A stretch of DNA of 64,000 bases from Marinobacter xestospongiae (GCF_023156385.1 NZ_JAKZAK010000004.1:124001-188000); one strand, 5' to 3'. Positions 17,793-27,681 are shown, numbered from the stretch's first letter. Translations and numbers: made by a program. The notes: generated by a model from the sequence alone, not told the origin.

Positions 17793-18585
17793 CTGAATTC
17801 AGCACCTTGTATTGTTGGTACTCTTCGGAGTCCGGAAACTTGTTTCTAAGCAACAGCGCCAGACTCGATTCCCGGTCATGATCGCTGAAATGGCGGGCAA
17901 TGCGAATACCGGTCAACAGACTCTGGGGAGAATGTCGCATGTTGGGGTTGCGTTGCATGGTAACCGTGAGGCGGTTGTAGTAGCGCTCGGCGCCCTGGAA
18001 GTCATCCAGTTCGAACAGCACCCGCGACAGCGCCAGCAGGGACTGGGCATCGCCGCGACTCAGCTCCACCGAGCGACGATAGGCCCGGGCCGCGGCCTGG
18101 AGATTATCAAGACGCTCTTCAGTAATACCCAGATTGAAGAAGACGGAGGCCCGCTCGCCGAATTCGGTATCCTCGGAGGCCCGCTGAAACTGGTCCCGGG
18201 CATCGGCAAACCGGTTCTGGCCAAACAGGAAGGCACCATAGAAAACCCGCCCCCGGGTGTAGTCCGGGTCGGAAGACAACGCGTTCTGGTAGGCTTTCTC
18301 GGCCAGCTCAGGCTCCAGCTCGGACTGGTACACCAGCCCCATGGCCGCCTGACCGCCGGCATTGTCCGGGTCCAGCTCCAGCGCCCGGTCGAGATGACCA
18401 CGGGCCCGATCCATGTTGCCCTGGCCAATGTAGGCCATGGCCAGCTTAACGTACTTCTGGACCGCCTCGTCCCGGTCCGCCTCGCGCTGGAACGGGCTGT
18501 CGGAGGTGGTCACGCAGCCGGTCATCAGACCGAGCAGGATCAGGACAGCCAGGCTGCGGATAGTCTCAACTCTGAACCTTGTCAC
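17782..18585 (-). CDS. pilF: Type IV pilus biogenesis lipoprotein PilF/PilW
   Basis: This 267-residue TPR lipoprotein assists outer-membrane localisation and multimerisation of the PilQ secretin. From a GTG at 18585 (AAAGGA nine bases upstream) it reads MTRFRVETIRSLAV, then lipobox LMTGC. About five TPR units follow (KLAMAYIGQGNMDRARGHLD and so on). The frame is open further upstream, but that region has no signal peptide start. Its place between rlmN and rodZ is the standard order. Confidence 0.92.
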   Translation of the reverse strand: MTRFRVETIRSLAVLILLGLMTGCVTTSDSPFQREADRDEAVQKYVKLAMAYIGQGNMDRARGHLDRALELDPDNAGGQAAMGLVYQSELEPELAEKAYQNALSSDPDYTRGRVFYGAFLFGQNRFADARDQFQRASEDTEFGERASVFFNLGITEERLDNLQAAARAYRRSVELSRGDAQSLLALSRVLFELDDFQGAERYYNRLTVTMQRNPNMRHSPQSLLTGIRIARHFSDHDRESSLALLLRNKFPDSEEYQQYKVLNSDVE

Positions 18586-18634
18586 GTATGTCAGTCCTTT
18601 TTGTCTGCCGTGCCTGCGGCGGCCCGATCGCCGG

Positions 18635-19747
18635 TTATGGTGCCACCTGTTGCACGGCAATGTAACGCTGGCTTCGCTTGGTGCGGTCTTCAACCCGCCC
18701 AACCAGCTGGCCACAGGCAGCGTCGATATCGTCGCCGCGGGTGGTCCGCACGGTGGTCACGAAGCCGGCCTGATTGAGAATATGCTGGAACTGCCGCGTG
18801 GCCGTCATCTTGGGGCGCCGGAAATCACTTTCCGGGAACGGGTTAAAGGGAATCAGGTTGATCTTGCACGGCAGGCCACGCAGCACCTTGGTCAACTGCC
18901 GGGCGTGCTCGGGCTGGTCATTGACCCCTTCGATCACGGTGTACTCGATGGTGGCCTTGCGCTTGTCAGGCAAACCGGAGAGATAACGACGAGTAGCCGC
19001 CAGCAACTCGGCAATCGGGTACTTTTTGTTCAGCGGAACCAGCTGGTTTCGAAGCTCATCATTGGGGGCGTGCAGGGAAATCGCCAGTGACACATCGGTA
19101 ACCTCACCCAGACGGTCCAACGCCGGCACCACACCGGAGGTGCTGAGCGTGACCCGACGCTTGGAGATCCCGTAGGCCAGGTCCTCCATCATCAGGTTCA
19201 TGGCATCGACCACGTTATCGAAGTTCAGCAGCGGCTCGCCCATACCCATCATCACCACGTTGGTGATCGGGCGATCGGCGTTGGGCTCAAAAGGCATGAA
19301 GGCCTTCCGGGCCACCCAGACCTGACCAATAATCTCAGCGGCGGTGAGGTTACGATTGAACCCCCGCTTACCGGTGGAACAGAAGGTGCAGTCGAGGCTG
19401 CAGCCAATCTGCGACGACACACACAAGGTGCCCCGCTCACCGTCGGGAATCAGCACGGTTTCCACGCTGTTGCCACTGTCCATCCGCATCACCCACTTGC
19501 GGGTGCCATCGCGGGAGGTTTCGTCATAGATCACTTCAGGTCCACGAACTTCGGCGACTTTTTGCAGTTTTTCCCGCAGCGCCTTGCTCATGTTGGTCAT
19601 TTGATCGAAGTCATCAACACCACGTTGATGAATCCACTGCAGCACCTGGGTGGCGCGAAAGCGCTTTTCCCCCAGGGACTCGAAAAAGGCCTCCAGTTTG
19701 GCCTTCGGCATCCCGAGGAGATTGGTTTTTTCAGTGGACGTTGTCAT
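18635..19747 (-). CDS. rlmN: Dual-specificity 23S rRNA/tRNA m2A methyltransferase RlmN
   Basis: This 370-residue radical-SAM enzyme methylates A2503 of 23S rRNA and A37 of some tRNAs. The cluster motif is [20 protein letters not shown], and [14 protein letters not shown] and SLHAPND are present. The catalytic cysteine near the C-terminus ([11 protein letters not shown]) is visible. The ATG at 19747 has GAGG eight bases upstream and is preferred to a TTG six codons earlier. Confidence 0.96.
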   Translation of the reverse strand: MTTSTEKTNLLGMPKAKLEAFFESLGEKRFRATQVLQWIHQRGVDDFDQMTNMSKALREKLQKVAEVRGPEVIYDETSRDGTRKWVMRMDSGNSVETVLIPDGERGTLCVSSQIGCSLDCTFCSTGKRGFNRNLTAAEIIGQVWVARKAFMPFEPNADRPITNVVMMGMGEPLLNFDNVVDAMNLMMEDLAYGISKRRVTLSTSGVVPALDRLGEVTDVSLAISLHAPNDELRNQLVPLNKKYPIAELLAATRRYLSGLPDKRKATIEYTVIEGVNDQPEHARQLTKVLRGLPCKINLIPFNPFPESDFRRPKMTATRQFQHILNQAGFVTTVRTTRGDDIDAACGQLVGRVEDRTKRSQRYIAVQQVAP

Positions 19748-19773
19748 GGGGAAAACCTCGATCAAATAACCAA

Positions 19774-19800
19774 CCGGGGCGGCGTACTACGCCACCCCGG
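19774..19800 (-). terminator. Hairpin between ndk and rlmN
   Basis: On the minus strand CCGGGGTGGCG-TAGTA-CGCCGCCCCGG forms a strong stem, followed by TTGGTTATTT. It lies right after the ndk stop and probably terminates or attenuates the ndk transcript before rlmN. Confidence 0.65.
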
Positions 19801-19808
19801 GCAACGAC

Positions 19809-20237
19809 TTAGCCGCGCGGGCAGATTTCGTTGTCGTTGAAGAAGTAGGCGATTTCGCGCTCAGCGGAAGCGGCGGAATCGGAGCCGTGAACGGCGTTGG
19901 CATCGATGGACGATGCGAAGTCGGCACGGATGGTACCGGCGTCAGCTTCCTTCGGGTTGGTGGCACCCATCAGGTCACGGTTTTTCAGGATGGCGCCTTC
20001 GCCTTCCAGAACCTGAACCACAACCGGGCCGGAAGTCATGAAGGCAACCAGATCGCCGAAGAACGGACGCTCTTTGTGCTCAGCGTAGAAGCCTTCGGCT
20101 TCTTCCTGGGTCAGGTGCTTCATCTTGGCAGCCACGATGTTCAGGCCGGCTTTTTCGAAACGGCTGTAGATCTCGCCGATAACGTTCTTGGCTACGGCAT
20201 CCGGCTTGATGATTGAGAGCGTGCGCTCGTTAGACAT
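19809..20237 (-). CDS. ndk: Nucleoside diphosphate kinase
   Basis: This 142-residue enzyme transfers the gamma phosphate between nucleotides. It starts [13 protein letters not shown], contains the [13 protein letters not shown] segment, and has the active-site region [20 protein letters not shown] with the phospho-histidine. A GGAGAGATAGACC leader gives a good ribosome site. A perfect TATAAT (20284-20289, minus strand) just past the iscS stop suggests its own promoter. Confidence 0.97.
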   Translation of the reverse strand: MSNERTLSIIKPDAVAKNVIGEIYSRFEKAGLNIVAAKMKHLTQEEAEGFYAEHKERPFFGDLVAFMTSGPVVVQVLEGEGAILKNRDLMGATNPKEADAGTIRADFASSIDANAVHGSDSAASAEREIAYFFNDNEICPRG

Positions 20238-20309
20238 GGTCTATCTCTCCAGTGTAGGTTCAGGATGAAAATTCAGGTTTGCGATTATACGCAGTCCGGG
20301 GGCAACTGC

Positions 20310-21458
20310 CTACCGGACCGAACGCAGTCGGGTAACCACATCAACCACCTGGGTGGCGGCGAACGCCACTTCCTCGTCGGTGGTGAAGCGCCCGATGGAA
20401 AATCTCAGCGCCCGATGGGCCTGCTCGTCAGCCAGCCCAATGCCCCGCAGAACGTACGACGGCTCCAGAGTGGCGGAAGCACAGGCCGAGCCGGAGGAAA
20501 CCGCCAGCTCCCGCAGCCCCAGCATCAGTGACTCGGCCTCCACGCCATCAAACGACAGGTTAATGATACCGGGCACACAGGCCTCGGGGCAGCCATTGAG
20601 GGTTACCCCTTCCAGCGATCTCAGACCATCCAGGAACGCAGCCCGCAACTGCCCAAGCCGGTTCTCTTCGTCCGCCAGTTGCCGGGCCGCCAGCTCAAAG
20701 GCCTTGCCCATGCCGACAATCTGGTGGGTCGGCAGAGTGCCTGAGCGCATACCGCGCTCATGGCCGCCGCCGTGCATCTGCGCCTCAATGCGAACGTCCG
20801 GCGAGCGGCGCACATAAAGCGCCCCGACCCCTTTGGGACCGTAGACCTTGTGCCCGGACAGCGACAGCAGGTCAACGTTCAGTGCGGCCACGTCAATAGC
20901 CATCTTGCCGGCCGCCTGGGCCGCATCCACATGCAGCAGCACACCGCGCTCCCGCAGCAGCTTGCCAATCGCCGCGATGTCAGTGATGGTGCCCAGCTCG
21001 TTGTTGACCAGCATCAGGCTGACCACCACGGTGCGCTCGGTCAGCGCCTCCGCTACTTGCTCCGGTGCAATCCGGCCCCGGGCGTCGGGGGACAGCCAGG
21101 TCACGTCGCACCCCTGATCCTCCAGCCACTTACAGGTATCCAGCACCGCCTTGTGCTCAATCCGCGAGGTAATGATGTGGGGGTGATCCCGACCAGCAAC
21201 CGCACCCTTGAGCGCCAGGTTGTCGGACTCGGTGGCACCGGACGTCCATACAATCTCCCGCGGGTCAGCCGCGATCAGGTCGGCAACCTGCCGGCGACCG
21301 GTTTCTACCGCCGCCTCAGCCTGCCAGCCAAAGCCATGGGAACGGGACGCCGGATTGCCAAACACGCCATCCGGCGTCAGGTACTTCATCATTTCTTCGG
21401 CAACGAGCGGGTCTACGGGCGTCGTTGCCGCATAATCCATATACACAGGCTTTTTCAT
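20310..21458 (-). CDS. iscS: Cysteine desulfurase IscS, C-terminal tail missing
   Basis: The 382-residue PLP enzyme takes sulfur from cysteine. It begins [20 protein letters not shown], keeps the PLP lysine in [14 protein letters not shown] (about residue 204) and the active Cys326 in [17 protein letters not shown]. Compared with the usual 404 residues it stops at VTRLRSVR. That removes about 20 residues corresponding to the SPLWEMYKQGVDL-type tail that contacts IscU in E. coli. The downstream DNA in other frames does not encode the tail. Instead of iscU, iscA, hscB, hscA and fdx, the next gene is ndk. iscR lies 20 bases upstream. Confidence 0.94.
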   Translation of the reverse strand: MKKPVYMDYAATTPVDPLVAEEMMKYLTPDGVFGNPASRSHGFGWQAEAAVETGRRQVADLIAADPREIVWTSGATESDNLALKGAVAGRDHPHIITSRIEHKAVLDTCKWLEDQGCDVTWLSPDARGRIAPEQVAEALTERTVVVSLMLVNNELGTITDIAAIGKLLRERGVLLHVDAAQAAGKMAIDVAALNVDLLSLSGHKVYGPKGVGALYVRRSPDVRIEAQMHGGGHERGMRSGTLPTHQIVGMGKAFELAARQLADEENRLGQLRAAFLDGLRSLEGVTLNGCPEACVPGIINLSFDGVEAESLMLGLRELAVSSGSACASATLEPSYVLRGIGLADEQAHRALRFSIGRFTTDEEVAFAATQVVDVVTRLRSVR

Positions 21459-21478
21459 AACGGGGGATCTGTTGTGAT

Positions 21479-21973
21479 TCAGGCCGGCGCCTGGTCGGAC
21501 AGACGCTCGGTATTGATGGTTTGTGACTCTTCGTCGTGGAGGCGGTCCTGCCGGGCCGCCACTTCCTGGATCTCATGCTTTTTCATGAGATCCGCGAGGC
21601 TGATCTCACTGAGGAACTGATGGATCTGCTGGCTGAGGTCGGACCAGAGATGGTGGGTCAGGCACTTCTCGCCCTTCTGACAGTCACCCTTGTTGCCGCA
21701 ACGGGTGGTGTCCAGGGATTCGTTCACCGCATCCACCACTTCGGAAATGAAGATGGCGTCGGTGCCACGACTGAGGCGATAGCCACCGCCAGGCCCACGC
21801 ACGCTGGCAACCAGCTGGTGCCGGCGCAGGCGCGCGAAAAGCTGCTCAAGATAGGACAGCGAAATCTCCTGGCGGGTGGAAATGTCCGCCAGGCTGACAG
21901 GGCCTTCCCCACCATGAAGCGCGAGGTCCAGCATGGCGGTGACCGCATACCGGCCTTTGGTGGTCAGTCGCAT
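21479..21973 (-). CDS. iscR: Iron-sulfur cluster regulator IscR (Rrf2 family)
   Basis: The 164-residue regulator has an Rrf2 winged helix ([45 protein letters not shown]). Cluster ligands Cys92, Cys98 and Cys104 are followed by His107 in [19 protein letters not shown], the IscR arrangement. All [2Fe-2S] ligands are kept. It is the first gene of iscR-iscS, and a candidate IscR binding site overlaps its promoter, indicating autoregulation. Confidence 0.96.
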   Translation of the reverse strand: MRLTTKGRYAVTAMLDLALHGGEGPVSLADISTRQEISLSYLEQLFARLRRHQLVASVRGPGGGYRLSRGTDAIFISEVVDAVNESLDTTRCGNKGDCQKGEKCLTHHLWSDLSQQIHQFLSEISLADLMKKHEIQEVAARQDRLHDEESQTINTERLSDQAPA

Positions 21974-22018
21974 AGTGTTAGCCTTGACTGCACGGATGTA
22001 CGGGGTTCACGGTAGTTG

Positions 22019-22051
22019 AGTATGAATTGACCAACTATTTCAGTCAAGTAT
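22019..22051 (-). promoter_or_regulatory. iscR promoter with overlapping IscR type 1 site
   Basis: On the minus strand, positions 22051-22026 read ATACTTGACTGAAATAGT, then TGGTCAAT. This fits the type 1 IscR consensus ATASYYGACTRWWWYAGTCRRSTAT at nearly all positions of its left and central parts. The same stretch holds a TTGACT -35 (22042-22047), and CATACT (22019-22024) follows after 17 bases as -10. The site would let holo-IscR repress, as in E. coli. Confidence 0.75.
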
Positions 22052-22064
22052 TCCCCGACCGCCC

Positions 22065-22844
22065 TCACCCGTGCTTGTCCGCCTCCTCCCGCACACAATC
22101 GAAGTCTTCGTCATCCAGCGGCGGCAGAGCACCGTTGCGATAATCCTTGTTCACCTTCTGCAAGGCCTTGCACATATTCTCGATACGGTCGTCGACCGCA
22201 TGCATGTGATCCAGCAGCGCCCGCACCGAGCGCGCCACCGGGTCCGGCATCTCGTCGGTCACACCGTAGGCATCAAAGCCCATGCGCTCTTCCATCTCGC
22301 GACGGCGGGCATCATCACCTTCCTTGTCCTTATGCTTGACGATGACCCGTCCGGGAATTCCCACCACCGTGGCGCCCTCGGGTACGGCCTTGGTCACCAC
22401 CGAGTTGGAGCCGACCTTGGCGCCTTCACCAACTTCAAACGGCCCCAGAATCTTGGCACCGGCGCCTACAACCACGCCGTTACCCAGGGTGGGATGGCGC
22501 TTGCCCTTGTTCCAGCTGGTACCGCCCAGCGTCACACCCTGATAGAGGGTAACGTCATCGCCGATCACCGTGGTTTCCCCGATCACCACGCCCATGCCAT
22601 GGTCAATAAAGAACCGCCGGCCAATGGTGGCGCCGGGGTGGATTTCGATCCCGGTAAGCCAGCGGGAAATGGTCGACACGGTTCGCGCCAGCCACTTGAG
22701 GCCCAGGTTCCAGAGCCAGTGGGCAAAACGGTGAAGCAGCAGTGCGTGAAGCCCGGGGTAGTTGGTCAACACCTCAAAGGTGTTGCGCGCCGCCGGGTCG
22801 CGGTGAAATACGCTCTGCACGTCTTCTTTCAAACGACTAAACAT
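22065..22844 (-). CDS. cysE: Serine O-acetyltransferase
   Basis: The 259-residue enzyme makes O-acetylserine for cysteine synthesis. From the ATG at 22844 (GGATAAGGATC upstream) it has a helical N-terminal region, then the left-handed beta-helix with hexapeptide repeats: [39 protein letters not shown] and [20 protein letters not shown]. The catalytic His in FIDHGMG and the substrate loop [14 protein letters not shown] are present. Its last position before the iscR-iscS pair links cysteine supply to the desulfurase. The start overlaps the trmJ end by 8 bases. Confidence 0.95.
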   Translation of the reverse strand: MFSRLKEDVQSVFHRDPAARNTFEVLTNYPGLHALLLHRFAHWLWNLGLKWLARTVSTISRWLTGIEIHPGATIGRRFFIDHGMGVVIGETTVIGDDVTLYQGVTLGGTSWNKGKRHPTLGNGVVVGAGAKILGPFEVGEGAKVGSNSVVTKAVPEGATVVGIPGRVIVKHKDKEGDDARRREMEERMGFDAYGVTDEMPDPVARSVRALLDHMHAVDDRIENMCKALQKVNKDYRNGALPPLDDEDFDCVREEADKHG

Positions 22845-23691
22845 GATCCTTATCCTGCACCTGTGAATCGCTGTCGGGCGCGGCCTGCGGCTGGTCACCC
22901 GCTGCTTTCTGAACTGCGCTTAGAACACCACGCAAGATGTTGATTTCCATCTGGTCCATCTGCGCGCGCTGGAACAGTCGCCGCAGCCGGGTCATCAACT
23001 GGCGGGGGTTGTCGCGACGGTGGAAGTCGATGGCCTCCAGGGTTCCCTCAAGATGGCCGAAGAAACCCTCTACGTCCTTCACCGATGCCAGCGGCACATC
23101 CCAGCCCGGGTCTTCCGGCGAGGTCATCGATCCAAGGTAGGGGCGACTCTCCTGCTCTTCAAGCCCCCGCAGGTAATGCATCCGCAGTTCGTAGCTCACC
23201 ACCTGAACCGCCATCGCCAGATTCAGTGAGCTGTAATCCGGATTCGATGGAATGTGAATGTGGTAGTGACATCGCTGCAGCTCGTCGTTGCTCAAGCCAT
23301 TGCTTTCACGCCCAAACACCAGGGCAACCGGCCCCTGGGCGGAGTATTCCGCAGCCTTGCCAACGGCCTCCGCCGGCGGAATGACCGGCCAGGGTACCTT
23401 GCGCCCGCGGGCGCTGGTACCCATCACCAGCACGCAGTCCTCAATCGCCTCGTCCAGCGACCCCACGACCCGGGCCTGATCCAGCACATCCGAGGCCCCG
23501 GAGGAGCGGGCGTAGGACGCCTCGTCCGGAAACGATGCCGGATTCACCAACCACAGGTTGGCCAACCCCATGTTTTTCATCGCCCGCGCAACGGCGCCGA
23601 TATTGCCCGAGTGGGACGTTTCCACCAGCACGATACGAATCTGGGGGTAGTTGGCTTGGGTGGCCTCTCCGGGCAGGGCGGGCTTGAGCAT
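22837..23691 (-). CDS. trmJ: tRNA (cytidine/uridine-2'-O-) methyltransferase TrmJ
   Basis: This 284-residue SPOUT-fold methyltransferase modifies position 32 of tRNAs. It shows [21 protein letters not shown] and LWLVNPA at the N-terminus, the knot motifs [18 protein letters not shown] and [19 protein letters not shown], and a helical C-terminal extension. The ATG at 23691 begins the conserved part; upstream codons lack similarity. It opens the trmJ-cysE-iscR-iscS direction, overlapping cysE. Confidence 0.94.
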   Translation of the reverse strand: MLKPALPGEATQANYPQIRIVLVETSHSGNIGAVARAMKNMGLANLWLVNPASFPDEASYARSSGASDVLDQARVVGSLDEAIEDCVLVMGTSARGRKVPWPVIPPAEAVGKAAEYSAQGPVALVFGRESNGLSNDELQRCHYHIHIPSNPDYSSLNLAMAVQVVSYELRMHYLRGLEEQESRPYLGSMTSPEDPGWDVPLASVKDVEGFFGHLEGTLEAIDFHRRDNPRQLMTRLRRLFQRAQMDQMEINILRGVLSAVQKAAGDQPQAAPDSDSQVQDKDHV

Positions 23692-23732
23692 GGTGTCGGT
23701 TCTCTCAACAGCGAAAGGTCGAATGGGGCGCC

Positions 23733-23741
23733 ATAATACCA
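23733..23741 (-). promoter_or_regulatory. Extended -10 promoter for trmJ
   Basis: The minus strand reads TGGTATTATGG, a TATTAT preceded by the TGn extension, about 42 bases before the trmJ ATG. No good -35 is visible, which is normal for extended -10 promoters. It is divergent from the suhB-like promoter. Confidence 0.5.
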
Positions 23742-23853
23742 GAACCCGGCCCCGCCCTGCCCGTTCGCAGTTGCCGAGACCGTCCGACGGCAATTACTTA
23801 GGAACCTTCTGGTTAACTCAAAGCTAAAAAACATACAAGGAAAACCGGGGTTT

Positions 23854-23862
23854 TGGTATGAT
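23854..23862 (+). promoter_or_regulatory. Extended -10 promoter for the suhB-like gene
   Basis: TTGGTATGATACGCG gives a TATGAT (23857-23862) with a TGn extension and a GC-rich discriminator, about 38 bases before the gene's ATG. The -35 is weak. Confidence 0.5.
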
Positions 23863-23899
23863 ACGCGACCTTCCATACACCCAGGTAACGTACAGTCTG

Positions 23900-24700
23900 A
23901 TGCAACCAGCAATTAAAATGGCTCTGCGCGTTGCGCGCCAGGGTTCTGACTACCTCAAAGCGCATTTTGAACGCCAGGACCCAGCCGATAAAGACGCCAC
24001 CGAGCGAAACCAACAGCTCGACCGGGTCGCCCAGTCCATCTATGAGAATTTCTCGGAGCAGCTGCAGAAGGCCTACCGGGACCACGTCATCGCACCCATC
24101 AACGATGCCGACGCCGGCGATGCCGAGCGCTCCTGGCACATTTTCCCGATCCTGGGTCGCGAAAACTTCCTGCTTTGCCTGCCGGATTTCGCTCTGGCCC
24201 TGGTCCAGAAAAAAGACAACCGCACTGAGAACCTGCTGCTGATCAACCCGATCACCGGCGAGGAATACACCGCCAGTCGCGGTCAGGGCGCAGCCCTCAA
24301 CAGCCGCCGCGTACGCGCCGGTACGGTTCGCCACCTCGACAAGGCAACCCTGGTCAGCAACCTGCTGTCCCAGGCCAAAGGCCAGGACGACCCGCTGATC
24401 TGGAGCGAGATGGCCGTCACCCTGGCCCAGCAGAGCGCCAGCTTCCGCACCGCCAGCTGCGTCGCCCTGGACCTTGCCCGGGTTGCTTCCGGCCGCCAGG
24501 ACGCCGCCGTCATCTTCCGCCCTCAGGCTGAAGACCTGACCATCGGCCTGACCATCGCCAAGGAGGCCGGCGCGCTGACCAGTGACTTCGCCGGCAACCC
24601 CTCCAGCGACGGCGCCCGCCAGCTGGTGGTAGCGAACCCGAAGCTGTTCCGGGAAGTGCTGAAGTCCCTGCACCCGTTTAACGGTCGCCTGCCCCGCTAG
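23900..24700 (+). CDS. suhB: SuhB/inositol monophosphatase family protein with degenerate active site
   Basis: This 266-residue protein aligns end to end with SuhB: MQPAIKMALRVARQGSDYL at the start, VAQSIYENFSEQLQKAY, the FRTASCVALDLARVASGR segment and a C-terminal KEAGALTSDFAGNP. The metal-binding motifs are mostly gone. EESG is replaced by DADAG, and the WVIDPLDGTTNF motif reads WHIFPILGRENF, so both of its aspartates are lost. Only an Asp in AEDLTIG remains of the third. It is therefore unlikely to be an active phosphatase. In E. coli SuhB acts in rRNA antitermination with Nus factors, a role not requiring catalysis. Promoter, place next to trmJ, and an intact frame argue that it is functional. 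Confidence 0.85.
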   Translation: MQPAIKMALRVARQGSDYLKAHFERQDPADKDATERNQQLDRVAQSIYENFSEQLQKAYRDHVIAPINDADAGDAERSWHIFPILGRENFLLCLPDFALALVQKKDNRTENLLLINPITGEEYTASRGQGAALNSRRVRAGTVRHLDKATLVSNLLSQAKGQDDPLIWSEMAVTLAQQSASFRTASCVALDLARVASGRQDAAVIFRPQAEDLTIGLTIAKEAGALTSDFAGNPSSDGARQLVVANPKLFREVLKSLHPFNGRLPR

Positions 24701-24715
24701 GGCCGCAGCGACAGG

Positions 24716-24791
24716 CTGATCTCCAGTTACGAGAGATCAGCCCGGGGATACAGAAAGACCGCGGTGGGTTGCCCCAGCGCGGTCTTTTTTT
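24716..24791 (+). terminator. Tandem hairpins ending the suhB-like gene
   Basis: A first inverted repeat CTGATCTC/GAGATCAG occupies 24716-24740. A second, AAAGACCGCG/CGCGGTCTTT (24754-24787), is followed by a T run to 24791, a classic intrinsic terminator on the plus strand. It precedes the convergent secF stop. Confidence 0.88.
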
Positions 24792-24808
24792 GTGCCGACG
24801 AAACGGAT

Positions 24809-25762
24809 CTACATCCGATTGAGCCATTCCGGCGGCTGCTCTTCCTCGTCGCCTTCACCGGTTCCCTCTTTCGGCGGGACAATCATATCGTCCCGGGTTA
24901 CGCCCAGAGACACCAGCAGGTTGGCTGAGACGTAGATGGAGGAATAGGTACCGACAACCACACCGATGATCAGCGCCAGCGCGAAGTTGTTGATTGCTTC
25001 GCCGCCCAGGAAATACAGCGCCAGCAGCACCACCAAGGTGGTCCCGGAGGTGTTGATGGTCCGGCTGATGGTCTGGTGGATCGACTCGTTGATGATCTCC
25101 TCTGGGTCTTCAATCCGCAGCTTGCGGAAGTTCTCCCGGATTCGATCCGCCACCACGATGGTGTCGTTCAGCGAGTAGCCGATCACCGCCAGCAACGCCG
25201 CCAGCACACTCAGGTCGAAGGTCCACTGGAACAGCGCAAACACCCCCAGAATGATGATGACGTCGTGGGCCAGCGGCACCACCGAGGCAATGCCGAACTT
25301 GAACTGGAAGCGCATGCCGACATACACCAGCACCACAGCCAGAGCGATCAGCAGCCCCAGGCCACTGTCTTCCTTGAGCTCATCCCCCACCTGGGAGCCA
25401 ACGAACTCGGAGCTCACCAGCTTCAGCTGATCGCCGTCGGCCATCAGCGCGGCGGTGATCTCTTCCGCCAGCTTGTCGTTGCCGGACTCCGCCAGACGCA
25501 CCAGCACCAGCGTGTCGGCACCGAAGTTCTGCACCACGAACTGGTCATAGCCGGCGTCAGTGAGAGTCGCCCTGACCTCATCCAGCTGCGGCGGCTGCTG
25601 ATACTCCAACTCCACCGAGGTGCCCCCGGTAAAGTCGAGGCCCAGGCTCAGGCCACGGGTGGCCAGCAGCACAACGGCCACCACCACCAGAACAATGGAC
25701 AACAGTGAGGCCGGCTTGCGCAGCCCCATGAAGTCGAACGGTCGCTTCGCTGATTCAGACAT
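24809..25762 (-). CDS. secF: Protein translocase subunit SecF
   Basis: The 317-residue membrane protein drives the proton-coupled late step of Sec export with SecD. The first helix is near residue 15, followed by the family motif GLDFTGGTSVELEY and a periplasmic domain to about 125. A five-helix bundle comes next with VGDELKEDSGLGLL, VLLSVIGYSLNDTIVVADRIREN-type features and a cytoplasmic tail rich in Glu. The ATG at 25762 overlaps the secD stop by 8 bases. Confidence 0.96.
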   Translation of the reverse strand: MSESAKRPFDFMGLRKPASLLSIVLVVVAVVLLATRGLSLGLDFTGGTSVELEYQQPPQLDEVRATLTDAGYDQFVVQNFGADTLVLVRLAESGNDKLAEEITAALMADGDQLKLVSSEFVGSQVGDELKEDSGLGLLIALAVVLVYVGMRFQFKFGIASVVPLAHDVIIILGVFALFQWTFDLSVLAALLAVIGYSLNDTIVVADRIRENFRKLRIEDPEEIINESIHQTISRTINTSGTTLVVLLALYFLGGEAINNFALALIIGVVVGTYSSIYVSANLLVSLGVTRDDMIVPPKEGTGEGDEEEQPPEWLNRM

Positions 25763-27629
25763 TGGCCAGTTTCCCTCCGATCGACAGTTTCTCGACGTTA
25801 CGGCCGCCGTAGACCACGTTGACAATGCCTCGACTTACCATCAGACCGGTAAACATCGAGGTCAGGATGCCCAGACACAGGGTCACAGCGAAGCCTTTGA
25901 CCGGACCGGAACCCATGGCGAACAGGATGATCGCCACCAATAACGTGGTGATGTTGGCATCCAGAATCGACACAAACGCCCGCGAGTAGCCGGAATGAAT
26001 CGCCGACTGGGGCGGCGCCCCGGCCTTGAGCTCTTCACGAATACGCTCGAAGATCAGCACGTTGGCATCCACTGCCATACCCACGGTGAGAACAATACCG
26101 GCAATGCCCGGCAGCGTCAGAGTGGCCGACAGGATCGACATGCAGGCCACCAGCAGCATCAGGTTCAGCGTCAACGCGACGTTGGCCACCAGACCGAAAC
26201 CGCGGTAGTACACCAGCATGTAGATCAGCACCAGCAGGAAGCCGAGGGTAACGGACATCACACCGGCATCGATGTTCTGCTGACCCAGGCTCGGCCCAAT
26301 GGTGCGCTCCTGAACAAAGTACATCGGCGCTGCCAGGGAGCCGGCACGCAGCAGCAGGGCCAGCTCGGACGCTTCCGGCACCGAATCCAGACCGGTGATC
26401 CGGAAACTGCTGCCAAGAGCTGACTGAATGGTCGCCAGACTGATGATGCTGCGCTCTTCCACGCGCCGCTCCACCGACTGCAACTCACCGTCGACCAGAT
26501 GGTCTTCGGTCTCGGTCTTGAACTCAATGAACAGCACCGCCATGCGGCGCTGAATGGCGTTCTTGGTGGCCCGGTACATCAGATCACCACCCACTGAATC
26601 CATGGTGATGTTGACCTGGGGCTGACCGTTCTCATCGAAGGCCTGCTGGGCATTCGCCACATTGTTACCGGTGGCGATGATTTCCCGCTCCAGCCGCGCG
26701 GTGCGGCGGGCCTCGTCACGGAAGGGATACACCTCGATCTCGCTGGCTTCGGCATCCGGACGCGCTTCCAGACGGAACTCCAGATTGGCCGTCGCCCCCA
26801 GTACCCGCTTAGCCTGGGCGGTATCCTGGACACCCGGCAGCTCAACAATGATGCGCTCAGTCCCCTGGCGCTGCACCAGCGGCTCCGCCACACCCAGCTC
26901 GTTGACCCGGTTGCGGATGGTGGTCAGGTTCTGCTCCAGGGCGTAGTCCTGAATCTGTTTGACTTCGGCGTCTGACAGCGTCAGCACCAGCTCGAACTGG
27001 TCACCGTTGCGACGCTCTTCCAGCAGGAACTGGGTGTGCTGCTGGCGAATCAGGCTGAACGCCTCATCCCGGTCAGCTTCGTCGCGGAAGGTCATGGCGA
27101 TCTGACGACCACCCAGAACATCGCCGCCACGGTAACGGATGCGCTCTTCCCGCAGCTCGCGCTTGATCTGGCCGGAGAAGGCTTCCATCCGCTGCTGCAG
27201 GGCCGAATCCATATCCACTTCCAGCAGGAAGTGGACACCACCGCGCAGGTCCAGACCCAGCTTCATCGGGCCGGCACCCACACTGCGGAGCCATTCGGGG
27301 GTGGATGGCGCCATGTTCAGCGCCACCAGATACTCCTTGCCAAGAGTGGCCTGGACCAGGGGACGCGCCTTGAGCTGGTCGTCCCCGTTGGTCAGGCGGA
27401 TCAGGCCGTTGCGTTCCTGCAACGACTCTGACTTGATCTCGATTCCGGCGTCCTGCAGTGCCCGGCTCGCCCGCTCCAGCGTACGCTGATCGACCTCCGT
27501 GCTACTTCGGGCCCCGGTGATCTGTATCGCGAAATCGTCGGGATACAGGTTGGGCAACGCGTAAATAAACCCGATCGCCAAGGCGAACAGGATGATCAGG
27601 TTCTTCCAGAGCGGGTACTTGTTCAGCAT
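25755..27629 (-). CDS. secD: Protein translocase subunit SecD
   Basis: The 624-residue partner of SecF has an N-terminal helix (WKNLIILFALAIGFIYALP), then a large P1 periplasmic domain with GLDLRGGVHFLLEVD. A P4 head and six membrane helices with PGIAGIVLTVGMAVDANVLI (the functional D5 motif) and FVSILDANITTLLVAIIL follow. The length equals that of E. coli SecD (615) within a few residues. The order yajC-secD-secF is standard. Confidence 0.97.
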   Translation of the reverse strand: MLNKYPLWKNLIILFALAIGFIYALPNLYPDDFAIQITGARSSTEVDQRTLERASRALQDAGIEIKSESLQERNGLIRLTNGDDQLKARPLVQATLGKEYLVALNMAPSTPEWLRSVGAGPMKLGLDLRGGVHFLLEVDMDSALQQRMEAFSGQIKRELREERIRYRGGDVLGGRQIAMTFRDEADRDEAFSLIRQQHTQFLLEERRNGDQFELVLTLSDAEVKQIQDYALEQNLTTIRNRVNELGVAEPLVQRQGTERIIVELPGVQDTAQAKRVLGATANLEFRLEARPDAEASEIEVYPFRDEARRTARLEREIIATGNNVANAQQAFDENGQPQVNITMDSVGGDLMYRATKNAIQRRMAVLFIEFKTETEDHLVDGELQSVERRVEERSIISLATIQSALGSSFRITGLDSVPEASELALLLRAGSLAAPMYFVQERTIGPSLGQQNIDAGVMSVTLGFLLVLIYMLVYYRGFGLVANVALTLNLMLLVACMSILSATLTLPGIAGIVLTVGMAVDANVLIFERIREELKAGAPPQSAIHSGYSRAFVSILDANITTLLVAIILFAMGSGPVKGFAVTLCLGILTSMFTGLMVSRGIVNVVYGGRNVEKLSIGGKLANV

Positions 27630-27681
27630 GGGGTCCCTTAGTCCTAACCGGTCTTCGGAATCAGTGAGTCAACGGATCGAC

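Noticed and set aside
20238..20309. Possible frameshift hiding the missing IscS tail
   Set aside because: None of the frames after the iscS stop encode the expected SPLWEMYK-type tail; the DNA instead holds the ndk promoter.
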